A stretch of DNA of 6,494 nt from Gemmatimonadota bacterium (GTDB lineage: Bacteria > Gemmatimonadota > Gemmatimonadetes > Gemmatimonadales > GWC2-71-9): the NCBI GenBank assembly GCA_024640185.1, contig JAHEFN010000141.1:1-6494 (forward strand), in the 5' to 3' direction. The notes under the pieces are model-generated. The model searched no databases, was not told the origin of the DNA, and was given only the letters and a program-made list of their open reading frames with translations. Each line of letters begins with the position of its first letter. The stretch's first letter is position 1. Made by a program: the position numbers and the translations under genes. Positions 1 through 6,116 of this stretch are shown here, one piece after another.

Positions 1-681
1 CCCGTCGACGACGCCGAGCTGCACCCCCTGGATCCGGGCCTCGAACCGGAACTGGTACCCCCGGCGAGGCGAGGTGGCGAGTCCGAAGCCAGCCGCGACG
101 ATCGGCTTCGCGTTGCGCGAGCCATCCTCGGCGTAGATCGGGACGGCCACGTCCTCCTGGGTAGCCGGATCGGTGAAGAAGGCGGTGACCGACGTGGTGC
201 TCCTCGGCACGAGGGCGAGTCCGAGCGAGGCACGAACGTAGGGCTGCACATCGCCCCGGGAATTCATCCGATAGATGACGCCCGCCGATGCGGAGACTGC
301 CGATGCGGCGCGGTCCTTCTGGTCAAGTGCCGCACAGGCGGCCCGATTGAATCGCACCCCGCCGGTCAACAGGGTGCAGCGGTCTCGCGTCCCCAGCCCG
401 AGATACCCGAGTTCACCGGTCCAGCCGAGGTTCGGACTCGGGTAGTAGTGCAGTTGGCCGTTGACGGCGATGTTCGATCGCATCGCCCGGTCGAGGCGGA
501 ACTGGTCGGTGATGTCTTCCGTGCCGTACAGCGGCTGACTGCTCACACTCCAGAGGTCGGCGCCGCCGATGTACCCGCCGTGGATGCCGACAACCAAGCG
601 GGACTCGTCGCCAAGGGCTTGTGCTCCGAGCGGCAGCGCCCAGACCAGCGCCGTGAGACCGAGAAGCGAGCGGATCAACAT
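1..681 (-). CDS. Predicted outer-membrane beta-barrel protein, C-terminus cut off by the window edge
   Basis: Translating the minus strand from ATG at 681 gives 227 uninterrupted codons to base 1 with no stop, so the 3' end is missing. The N-terminus is a clear signal peptide: Arg-4, a hydrophobic core at residues 5-19, and a PLGAQA end giving a mature protein that starts near Gln-21 or Leu-23. The mature part alternates polar and hydrophobic or aromatic residues with Gly-rich turns, as in small outer-membrane barrels. Examples are the strands near 73-95, 128-140, 146-158 and 194-217. Two cysteines (102 and 116) flank a predicted loop and could form a disulfide. GGGGTGG just upstream is a weak ribosome site, and no in-frame start lies immediately before it. 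It follows the other barrel gene by 77 bases and probably shares its transcript with gpmI. No specific family is recognised; the barrel call is inference from strand pattern and signal peptide. Confidence 0.78.
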   Translation of the reverse strand, partial: MLIRSLLGLTALVWALPLGAQALGDESRLVVGIHGGYIGGADLWSVSSQPLYGTEDITDQFRLDRAMRSNIAVNGQLHYYPSPNLGWTGELGYLGLGTRDRCTLLTGGVRFNRAACAALDQKDRAASAVSASAGVIYRMNSRGDVQPYVRASLGLALVPRSTTSVTAFFTDPATQEDVAVPIYAEDGSRNAKPIVAAGFGLATSPRRGYQFRFEARIQGVQLGVVDG

Positions 682-758
682 CGACCACCCCGTGGGTTGG
701 GTGTGAAGAAGGTCAGCAGGACCGAAGGCGCCCGGGGTCGAGGGCGGCGCCGACCTGC

Positions 759-1469
759 TCAGAAATCGAACCCGATCCCGGCCATCAGGGTCGGCGCGAA
801 CATGTACTGGCTCCGACGACCGGTCGGATTGACCGCGTTGGGGTTCTCCTCGGTACCCGGCTCATTCGCGGGCTCGAAGCTGTACGACGTGGGGTAGTTG
901 AGCTTCCAGGAGAAACCTCGCGCCTCGAGCCGGAGGTAGGCCCGATTGCTCACGAAGAAGCGGGTGCCGACGTTGGGCGCGAAGTAGAACTTGGTGCCGA
1001 AGGTGTAGCCGCCGGCCGGGTCCTCGATCGTCTCGCCCTTGAGCATCCCGACGCCGATGCCGACGAAGGGTGCGACGCCGTGCCACGACTTGCCTCCGGT
1101 GAGGTTGAACTGGATGGTGAGTTCACCGCCGAGGAGGCTCTGGTCGACCTCCTCGCCAAAGCGGTTGGCGAGGGTGGCATTGGGGTCGAGCGGGGTCCGC
1201 ACCGTCTGGGCGGTCCAGGCGGCGAAACCGAGGGCGAGGGTGCTCTTGGCACGAAGCAGGAGACGGATGCCCTCGATCGGTCCATCGCGTGGACCGACGG
1301 GAATCCCACCGCCGCTGCCGGAGATCGAGCCGACGAAGGCCTCCACCGCGGTGCCGATGCGGATCTCCCGGTAGGGTGAATCGCCCGGTGGATGGCCCAC
1401 CTGCGCGGCGAGCGGGGCGGCAACGATCAGGGTCAGGGCTGGCAGGAGGCTACGGCGCACTCGGGTCAT
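759..1469 (-). CDS. Small outer-membrane beta-barrel protein
   Basis: This is a complete 236-residue protein. It has a signal peptide (RVRR, hydrophobic core at residues 8-18, APLAAQ with Gln-23 at the likely mature N-terminus). The mature part of about 214 residues has amphipathic strands separated by Gly, Asn and Pro turns and ends in ...GIGFDF. A terminal Phe preceded by alternating hydrophobics is the usual BAM recognition signal of outer-membrane barrels. The size suits an 8-stranded barrel like OmpA-type or opacity proteins. Visible strand candidates include residues 116-123, 132-142, 152-165 and 171-187. The start codon overlaps the gpmI stop (ATGA) and has no purine-rich ribosome site of its own, so translation is probably coupled to gpmI. 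What it does (structural, adhesive or transport) cannot be read from the sequence. Confidence 0.85.
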   Translation of the reverse strand: MTRVRRSLLPALTLIVAAPLAAQVGHPPGDSPYREIRIGTAVEAFVGSISGSGGGIPVGPRDGPIEGIRLLLRAKSTLALGFAAWTAQTVRTPLDPNATLANRFGEEVDQSLLGGELTIQFNLTGGKSWHGVAPFVGIGVGMLKGETIEDPAGGYTFGTKFYFAPNVGTRFFVSNRAYLRLEARGFSWKLNYPTSYSFEPANEPGTEENPNAVNPTGRRSQYMFAPTLMAGIGFDF

Positions 1470-3019
1470 CCGGGAAGAAGGGTGCGGCCGGTCATCTCGG
1501 CCGGCTGCTCGAGTCCGAGCAGCTGCATGATGGTTGGGGCGACGTCCGAGAGGGCGCCACCCGCACGGAATCCGTGAAGATCGCTGCCGATCCCCAGGAA
1601 AGGAACGGGGTTGGTCGTGTGGGCGGTGTGTGGTCCGCCGGTGGCCGGATCGATCATCTGCTCCGCGTTGCCGTGGTCGGCGGTGACCAGGGTCCGGACG
1701 CCAAGCCGGTCGGCCGCGGCGAGGATCCGGCTGAGCGCGGTGTCGACGGTCTCGACGGCCCGGATCACCGCTGGCATCACCCCGGTGTGCCCCACCATGT
1801 CGGCGTTGGCGAAGTTGCAGAGGAAGAACTCGTGGTCGCCGCGCTCCATCGCCCGAATGAGGGTGTCGGTGATGCCGACGGCGCTCATCTCGGGGGCGAG
1901 GTCGTAGGTCGCCACCCGCTGTGATGGCACCAGTTCACGCTCCTCGCCTGGCCAGGGCACCTCGTTGCCACCGTTGAAGAAGTAGGTGACGTGTGGGTAC
2001 TTCTCGGTCTCGGCGGTACGAAACTGGGAGCGACCTGCCGTGCTGAGTTCCTCGGCGAGGATGCGGGCCATCGAGAACGGGGCGAAGGCCTGGGGGAGCG
2101 GGAAGGTCTGGTCGTACTGGGTCATGGTGACGGCCGTGAGGTCGGGCCGGCGATCTCGGGCGAAGCCATCGAAGGTGTCGATCAGCAGGGCGGCCACGAT
2201 CTGCCGCATCCGGTCGGAGCGGTAATTGAGGAAGAAGACGGCGTCGCCGTCGCCGAGCGTGGCCAAGGGGCCGCCACCCTCGGTCACCACGATCGGCTTG
2301 ATGAACTCGTCGGTTTCGCCCCGGGCATAGGCGTCGGCAATGCCCTGGACCGGGTCGCTCACCGGCGTGCCGGTGCCGTGGACCAGCAGGTCGTAGGCGA
2401 GACGGGTTCGGTCCCATCGCCGGTCGCGGTCCATCGCGAAGTAGCGTCCCACGAGTGAGGCCAACTGGGCTCGTCCGCCGCCGTGTCGGCGGAGGGCGGC
2501 CTGCAGCCCAGCCACCACATCGGCGGCAGAGGTCGGGGGGGAGTCACGGCCATCGAGGAAGCCGTGGATGGCCATCTTGGGGACGTCCAGCGCCGCGAAC
2601 GCGTCGAGGGCACCGAGCAGGTGGCTGTCGATGGCGTGGACGCCGCCCGGGCCGAGCAGCCCGATGAGATGCAGGGTCCCACCGCGCTCCCGGACGCCCC
2701 GGGCCAGCTCGATGAGCTCCGGAATCTGGCCGAAGGCACCCTGGTCGATACTCGTGTTGATGCGAACGAGATCCTGTGGGACCACGCGGCCGGCGCCGAG
2801 ATTGAGGTGCCCTACCTCACTGTTCCCCATCTGGCCGGCGGGAAGCCCAACGGCGAGGCCGCTGGCATCGAGGAGGGTGCGGGGGGCCTTCGCCACGAGG
2901 CGATCCCAGACCGGGGTGCTGGCCATCGCGATCGCGTTGCCCGTCGTCTCGGTCCGCCATCCCCAGCCGTCGAGGACCAGCAAGATCACTGGTGCCGAGG
3001 GCCCGCTCGCGTTTGACAT
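1466..3019 (-). CDS. gpmI: 2,3-bisphosphoglycerate-independent phosphoglycerate mutase
   Basis: This cytoplasmic enzyme of glycolysis and gluconeogenesis interconverts 3- and 2-phosphoglycerate through a phosphoserine intermediate, using Mn2+. The 517 residues match the usual family length of about 510. Visible family motifs are LDGWG (D17), GNSEVGH with catalytic Ser-67, GGVHAIDSH (H128), HGFLDGRDSPP (R158, D159), GRYFAMDRD (R192, R198), NYRSDRMR (R267, R270) and EKYPHVTYFFNGG (K340). The second metal cluster is NADMVGH (D407, H411), TADHGN (D448, H449) and HTAHT (H467). All expected metal and substrate residues are present, so it should be active. The phosphotransferase domain is inserted at about residues 88-310 between the two halves of the alkaline-phosphatase-like domain. 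The ATG at 3019 follows a strong GGAGGAG ribosome site at short spacing. It heads a probable operon with the two barrel genes, which is an unusual pairing. Confidence 0.97.
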   Translation of the reverse strand: MSNASGPSAPVILLVLDGWGWRTETTGNAIAMASTPVWDRLVAKAPRTLLDASGLAVGLPAGQMGNSEVGHLNLGAGRVVPQDLVRINTSIDQGAFGQIPELIELARGVRERGGTLHLIGLLGPGGVHAIDSHLLGALDAFAALDVPKMAIHGFLDGRDSPPTSAADVVAGLQAALRRHGGGRAQLASLVGRYFAMDRDRRWDRTRLAYDLLVHGTGTPVSDPVQGIADAYARGETDEFIKPIVVTEGGGPLATLGDGDAVFFLNYRSDRMRQIVAALLIDTFDGFARDRRPDLTAVTMTQYDQTFPLPQAFAPFSMARILAEELSTAGRSQFRTAETEKYPHVTYFFNGGNEVPWPGEERELVPSQRVATYDLAPEMSAVGITDTLIRAMERGDHEFFLCNFANADMVGHTGVMPAVIRAVETVDTALSRILAAADRLGVRTLVTADHGNAEQMIDPATGGPHTAHTTNPVPFLGIGSDLHGFRAGGALSDVAPTIMQLLGLEQPAEMTGRTLLPG

Positions 3020-3041
3020 GCTCCTCCGTGACGTCTACACT
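3013..3041 (+). promoter_or_regulatory. Candidate housekeeping promoter for the rightward genes
   Basis: A perfect -35 hexamer TTGACA (3013-3018) is followed by a 17-base spacer and the -10 hexamer TACACT (3036-3041, 4 of 6 matches to TATAAT). The expected transcription start, 6-8 bases past the -10, falls at 3048-3050, on or beside the GTG start codon of the next gene. That predicts a leaderless mRNA. The -35 box covers the gpmI start codon on the other strand, and the spacer carries the complement of the gpmI ribosome site (CTCCTCC). This is seen in the sequence only; activity is inferred. Confidence 0.55.
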
Positions 3042-3049
3042 CTCGCTTC

Positions 3050-4102
3050 GTGACCCTCATCGCTGAATCTAGTCCCCCGCGATCCCGCGTTGAAGACGGC
3101 TTCGCCGTTAAAGACGGCTTCGCCGCCCGACTTGGCTTCGTCGCGCGGTGCGCCCTGCTGGTGGTGCTCGCCGCGCCGCTGGCGGGACAGGGACCCGATC
3201 GTACGACCGACGATGCCAACTTCGTCAAGACACCCGGTGGGACGGTGTTGGGGCGGATCATGCGCGGTGCAGCAGTGACGTTCGGCGCCACCGATGGCGC
3301 CTGGCGCGAGGTCACCCTCGAGGGCTGGGTCACCACGGGCGCCGTGCGCGCTGACGCCCGGGACGGCTTCGATGTCTCGATCCGCACCGATGGCGGGGCT
3401 CCGATGCGGACCAACCCAGCCTCTGCCGCTCCGGTCCGGGCGATGGCCGGATTTGGGGCACTCTTCGACCGGCTCGAGGCCCGCAGCGGGTGGGTGCACC
3501 TGCGCCGAAAGGGGTGGATGCCCCTCGCGGCGACCCAAACGACCCCACAGCCCGCCGCGGCGGCCGCGGCCGCCCCCCCTCCGCCGAGTCCGGCACCGCT
3601 TCCCGACTCGGGCGAGGTGGCGGTGCAGGGAGGAGCGGTCTTCTCGGCGGTGGCCGGCGGCGCCCCGGTTGGGCAGCTCGAGGTCACCCGGCGGGTCGAG
3701 CTGCTCGAGCGACGGGATGGCTGGAACAGGGTCCAAATGGAGGTTTGGGTCCGCGATGCCCAGCTCCGCGGGGCCCCGAGCGGAGGGCCGATCACTGCGG
3801 CCGCGATCCTCGCCGACCCCGATCGGTACATCGGCGAGACGGTGGAGTGGTCGCTGCAGGTGCTCGCGGTGCAGCGAGCCGACGAGCTCCGCCCCGAACT
3901 TCCGCCAGGACAGCCCTACGTGCTGGCCCGTGGACCGCTCCCCGAAACCGGATTCGTCTATCTGGTCGTACGGGGGGAGCAGGTGGCCGAATTCAACGGG
4001 CTGTCACCACTGGCGGAGGTCCGGGTCCGCGCGACCGTGCGTGCCGGGCGGACCCGCTACTTGCCGACACCGGTCCTGGACTTGGTGCGGCGGCTGGATT
4101 GA
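3050..4102 (+). CDS. Exported protein with SH3-like segments and an OB-like C-terminal region
   Basis: This 350-residue protein starts at GTG 3050. That is the only in-frame start ahead of the signal-peptide core, because the next start codons fall inside the hydrophobic stretch. The hydrophobic segment is residues 34-43, followed by APLAGQ and probable maturation near Gln-47, so the n-region is unusually long (about 33 residues). The mature part has three segments resembling bacterial SH3 folds, each ending in a GW...V / GW(V/M) pattern: about 55-100 (AWREVTLEGWV), 107-160 (GWVHLRRKGWM) and 188-240 (GWNRVQMEVWV). An Ala/Pro linker at about 163-185 lies between the second and third. Residues 247-349 (DPDRYIGETVEWSLQVLAVQ..., YLVV, VRVRATV) look like a single OB-type barrel. 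SH3-like repeats in secreted proteins often bind peptidoglycan or peptides; that role here is inference. It heads the rightward gene group. No specific family name is recognised. Confidence 0.85.
   Translation: MTLIAESSPPRSRVEDGFAVKDGFAARLGFVARCALLVVLAAPLAGQGPDRTTDDANFVKTPGGTVLGRIMRGAAVTFGATDGAWREVTLEGWVTTGAVRADARDGFDVSIRTDGGAPMRTNPASAAPVRAMAGFGALFDRLEARSGWVHLRRKGWMPLAATQTTPQPAAAAAAAPPPPSPAPLPDSGEVAVQGGAVFSAVAGGAPVGQLEVTRRVELLERRDGWNRVQMEVWVRDAQLRGAPSGGPITAAAILADPDRYIGETVEWSLQVLAVQRADELRPELPPGQPYVLARGPLPETGFVYLVVRGEQVAEFNGLSPLAEVRVRATVRAGRTRYLPTPVLDLVRRLD
3066..3094 (-). promoter_or_regulatory. Weak candidate promoter for gpmI and the barrel genes
   Basis: On the minus strand, TTCAAC (plus 3089-3094) and TAGATT (plus 3066-3071) are separated by 17 bases. 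They match the -35 consensus at 3 of 6 positions and the -10 consensus at 4 of 6. Transcription would begin around 3058-3060, giving an untranslated leader of about 40 bases before the gpmI ATG with its GGAGGAG ribosome site. The element lies inside the first codons of the rightward gene. The -35 match is poor, so this is tentative. Confidence 0.3.
3089..3124 (+). repeat. Two tandem copies of an 18-bp unit
   Basis: Two adjacent 18-base copies (3089-3106 and 3107-3124) differ at one position (GTTGAAG... against GTTAAAG...) and share AAGACGGCTTCGCC. Being a multiple of three, they encode VEDGFA then VKDGFA in the n-region of the exported SH3-like protein. Each copy contains GGC-TTC-GCC, able to form a very small hairpin. 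The first copy overlaps the candidate -35 of gpmI on the other strand. Confidence 0.85.
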
Positions 4103-4115
4103 GGAGAGGGAGCCG

Positions 4116-4502
4116 ATGGAATCACATGTGAAGGATCGGATCGTTCGGCGACTGGATGAGCTGCCTGACGAGCGCGGCTACCAGATCCTGGACTACATCG
4201 AGTTCCTCGAGAGCAAGTATGCTGCGCGGACCAACCCCGACAATCTCTTCACCAAGCTGAGCGAGCGGGTCGAGGACACCATGCGGGCGGGGAAGCTCCC
4301 GGTCGAGGCGATCAGCGGCACGGTCTCCTTCCTCGGCTCGGCCAGCAAGGTGGTGCAGGGCCTCGCCTCGGCGGCCCAATCGGTGGTCGATGAGGCATCC
4401 AAGGTCGCCCGAGGGAGTGGCCAGGCCTCTCCCTCCAAGCCCGACGCCGCGACCGAGAAGAAGCCGGCCACCGAGCCCGGCCCGTCCAAGGGGGCGGGTT
4501 GA
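4116..4502 (+). CDS. Small hypothetical protein with DUF2281-like N-terminus
   Basis: This 128-residue protein starts at ATG 4116. Its ribosome site GAGGAGAGGGAG sits just upstream, 13 bases after the stop of the SH3-like gene. The reading frame stays open far upstream, but only this start has a good ribosome site and gives a sensible protein. Residues 5-36 (IVRRLDELPDERGYQILDYIEFLESKY) follow the pattern of DUF2281-type helices, L-x-x-L-P-(6 or so)-D-(F/Y)-I-E-F-L-x-S-(K/R), found in small antitoxin-like or regulatory proteins. No partner toxin is visible next to it. Residues 62-100 form a likely amphipathic Ala/Ser/Val helix (ISGTVSFLGSASKVV...). The tail, 101-128, is a Pro/Ser/Lys/Glu/Ala low-complexity segment. 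There is no signal peptide or membrane segment, so it is probably cytoplasmic. It is probably cotranscribed with the SH3-like gene; its function is unknown. Confidence 0.85.
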   Translation: MESHVKDRIVRRLDELPDERGYQILDYIEFLESKYAARTNPDNLFTKLSERVEDTMRAGKLPVEAISGTVSFLGSASKVVQGLASAAQSVVDEASKVARGSGQASPSKPDAATEKKPATEPGPSKGAG

Positions 4503-4530
4503 TCGCGGCACGGTGCGTAGGGTAGGATTC

Positions 4531-4581
4531 ATGATGTATCCACTTGCCTTCAGCGCGTCACGCCACGGCATCGGCGCATGA
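4531..4581 (+). other. Candidate short leader reading frame coupled to guaB
   Basis: ATG ATG at 4531-4536 opens a 16-codon frame (MMYPLAFSASRHGIGA). Its TGA (4579-4581) overlaps the guaB ATG (4578-4580) as ATGA. AGGA at 4524-4527 is correctly spaced for the second ATG, whereas guaB has no recognisable ribosome site of its own. A translated leader coupled to guaB would explain this. A chance open frame of this length is also quite possible. Confidence 0.25.
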
Positions 4582-6035
4582 GTCGGGTCCGAATCGATCC
4601 CGGCCTGACGTTCGATGACGTCCTCCTGGTTCCCCGCCATTCGATCGTCCACCCTCGCGACGTGTCCACCCGGACACGCCTGACGCGGGGCATCGCACTC
4701 AACATCCCGCTCATCTCCGCCGCGATGGACACGGTCACCGAGGCCGGCATGGCGATCGCCATGGCTCGCGCCGGTGGTATCGGGGTGATCCACAAGAACA
4801 TGACCGTGGATCGGCAGGCCGCCGAGGTCGACCGGGTCAAGCGGAGCGAGAGCGGGATGATCCTCAATCCGATCACCCTCGGCCCGGATCGCCCGGTCCG
4901 CGAGGCCGATGCGCTGATGCGGCGATTCCGGATCTCCGGCGTTCCGATCGTCGACGGCGATGGCCGGTTGATCGGCATCATCACCAACCGGGATCTCCAG
5001 TTCGAGAAGGACCTCGACCGATCGATCGCCGACGCGATGACCAAGACCGGGCTGGTCACGGCCCCGGTCGGCACCGGGCTCGATGAGGCCGAGGCAATCC
5101 TGGCGCGGCACCGGATCGAGAAGCTGCCGGTGGTCGACGGTGACGGGATCCTCAAGGGACTGATCACGGTCAAGGACATCTTCAAGCGTCGCGACCATCC
5201 CGATGCCAACAAGGACCAGCACGGTCGCTTGCGGGTCGCGGCGGCGGTCGGTTCGGGTGCCGAGGCTCGGATCCGGGCCCAGGCGTTGGTTGGGGCGGGC
5301 GTCGACCTGCTCATCGTCGATTCGGCCCACGGCCATTCGATCGGGGTTCTCGATACCGTCGCCGAGCTCCGGGAGGCGTTTCCCGATGTCCAGCTGGTGG
5401 CCGGCAACGTCGCCACCGAATCGGGTGCCAGGGCGCTGGTCGAGCGTGGCGTCGACGGGGTCAAGGTGGGGATCGGCCCCGGGTCGATCTGCACCACCCG
5501 CGTGGTCACCGGGATCGGCGTGCCGCAACTCACCGCGATTTTTGATGCGATCCGTGGCGCAGGCGACGTGCCGGTGATTGCCGATGGTGGGGTCAAGTAC
5601 AGCGGCGACGTGGTCAAGGCCTTGGCGGCCGGTGCGGAGAGCGTGATGATGGGCTCGATGCTTGCCGGCACCGAGGAATCCCCGGGCGAGAGCATCCTTG
5701 CCGAGGGCCGCCGTTTCAAGTTGATCCGTGGAATGGGTTCGCTCTCGGCGATGCAGGATGGCAGTGCCGACCGCTACTTCCAGGACGGCGATGCGTCGGC
5801 GAGCAAGATGGTCCCCGAGGGGATCGAGGGGCGGGTCCCCTACAAGGGGCCAGTGGCCGACGTGCTCTTCCAGATGACGGGCGGGCTGCGCAGCGGGATG
5901 GGCTACTGCGGGGTCGCCACCCTGCAGGAGCTGCGAACCGATACGGAATTCATCAGGATCACCACCGCAGGGCTCCGGGAATCCCACCCCCACGATGTGA
6001 CGATCACTCGCGAAGCTCCGAATTACAGCGTATAA
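4578..6035 (+). CDS. guaB: Inosine-5'-monophosphate dehydrogenase
   Basis: This cytoplasmic enzyme oxidises IMP to XMP with NAD+, the committed step to GMP. The 485 residues match the family (E. coli 488). The order is a TIM-barrel first half (TFDDVLLVP at 11-19), two CBS domains at about 95-202 (ISGVPIVDGDGRLIGIITNRDL and IEKLPVVDGDGILKGLITVKDI), then the second barrel half. Visible catalytic features are VDSAHGHS (D248, NAD+ site), the GPGSICTTR loop with nucleophile Cys-305, IADGGVKYSGD (335-344, IMP phosphate) and the flap Arg-399/Tyr-400 in SADRYFQ. The C-terminus HDVTITREAPNY is typical. One oddity is Ile-383 just before RGMGS, where Tyr is usual. CBS domains suggest purine-nucleotide allosteric control, as known for the family. 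The start has no clear ribosome site and overlaps a short upstream frame. It lies 75 bases after the small hypothetical gene. Confidence 0.97.
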   Translation: MSRVRIDPGLTFDDVLLVPRHSIVHPRDVSTRTRLTRGIALNIPLISAAMDTVTEAGMAIAMARAGGIGVIHKNMTVDRQAAEVDRVKRSESGMILNPITLGPDRPVREADALMRRFRISGVPIVDGDGRLIGIITNRDLQFEKDLDRSIADAMTKTGLVTAPVGTGLDEAEAILARHRIEKLPVVDGDGILKGLITVKDIFKRRDHPDANKDQHGRLRVAAAVGSGAEARIRAQALVGAGVDLLIVDSAHGHSIGVLDTVAELREAFPDVQLVAGNVATESGARALVERGVDGVKVGIGPGSICTTRVVTGIGVPQLTAIFDAIRGAGDVPVIADGGVKYSGDVVKALAAGAESVMMGSMLAGTEESPGESILAEGRRFKLIRGMGSLSAMQDGSADRYFQDGDASASKMVPEGIEGRVPYKGPVADVLFQMTGGLRSGMGYCGVATLQELRTDTEFIRITTAGLRESHPHDVTITREAPNYSV

Positions 6036-6047
6036 CCATGATTGACG

Positions 6048-6066
6048 GGATCCCGCCTCGGGGTCC
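6048..6066 (+). terminator. Hairpin between guaB and the symporter gene, possible terminator
   Basis: GGATCCCG (6048-6055) pairs with CGGGGTCC (6059-6066), an 8-pair stem with one T-G wobble around a CCT loop, 12 bases after the guaB stop. A strong U tract does not follow directly; the first T run (TTTT) comes about 10 bases later. It may attenuate or protect RNA ends rather than terminate efficiently. Confidence 0.35.
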
Positions 6067-6116
6067 TCTGCACTCGCGTTTTCAGTTCACTCTCCAAACT
6101 CCTGCCAGGACGTGAT

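Noticed and set aside
682..758. GGCGC/GCGCC inverted repeat between the two barrel genes as a terminator
   Set aside because: The stem is short with a loose loop and no T run follows on the minus strand, so read-through is more likely.
2535..2541. Run of seven G (C7 on the gpmI coding strand) as a phase-variation tract
   Set aside because: It encodes the conserved DSPPTS segment of an essential enzyme, is short, and high-GC genomes have many such runs.
3551..3590. GC-only palindromic stretch as a regulatory structure
   Set aside because: It is explained by Ala and Pro codons of the linker between SH3-like segments.
3294..4115. Upstream extension of the small hypothetical protein through the SH3-like gene (402 residues in total)
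   Set aside because: The extension is Arg/Pro/Ser-rich out-of-frame sequence. The ATG at 4116 has a good ribosome site and begins the recognisable helical region.
4122..5993. A 623-codon open frame on the minus strand across guaB and the small hypothetical gene
   Set aside because: It is antisense to guaB, whose motifs are all intact, and has Asp/Arg/Gly/His-rich composition with no recognisable domain. Long antisense frames are common opposite GC-rich genes.
6043..6072. TTGACG after guaB as a -35 box for the symporter gene
   Set aside because: No acceptable -10 lies 16-18 bases on (the best is TCTGCA), and the sequence overlaps the hairpin arm.
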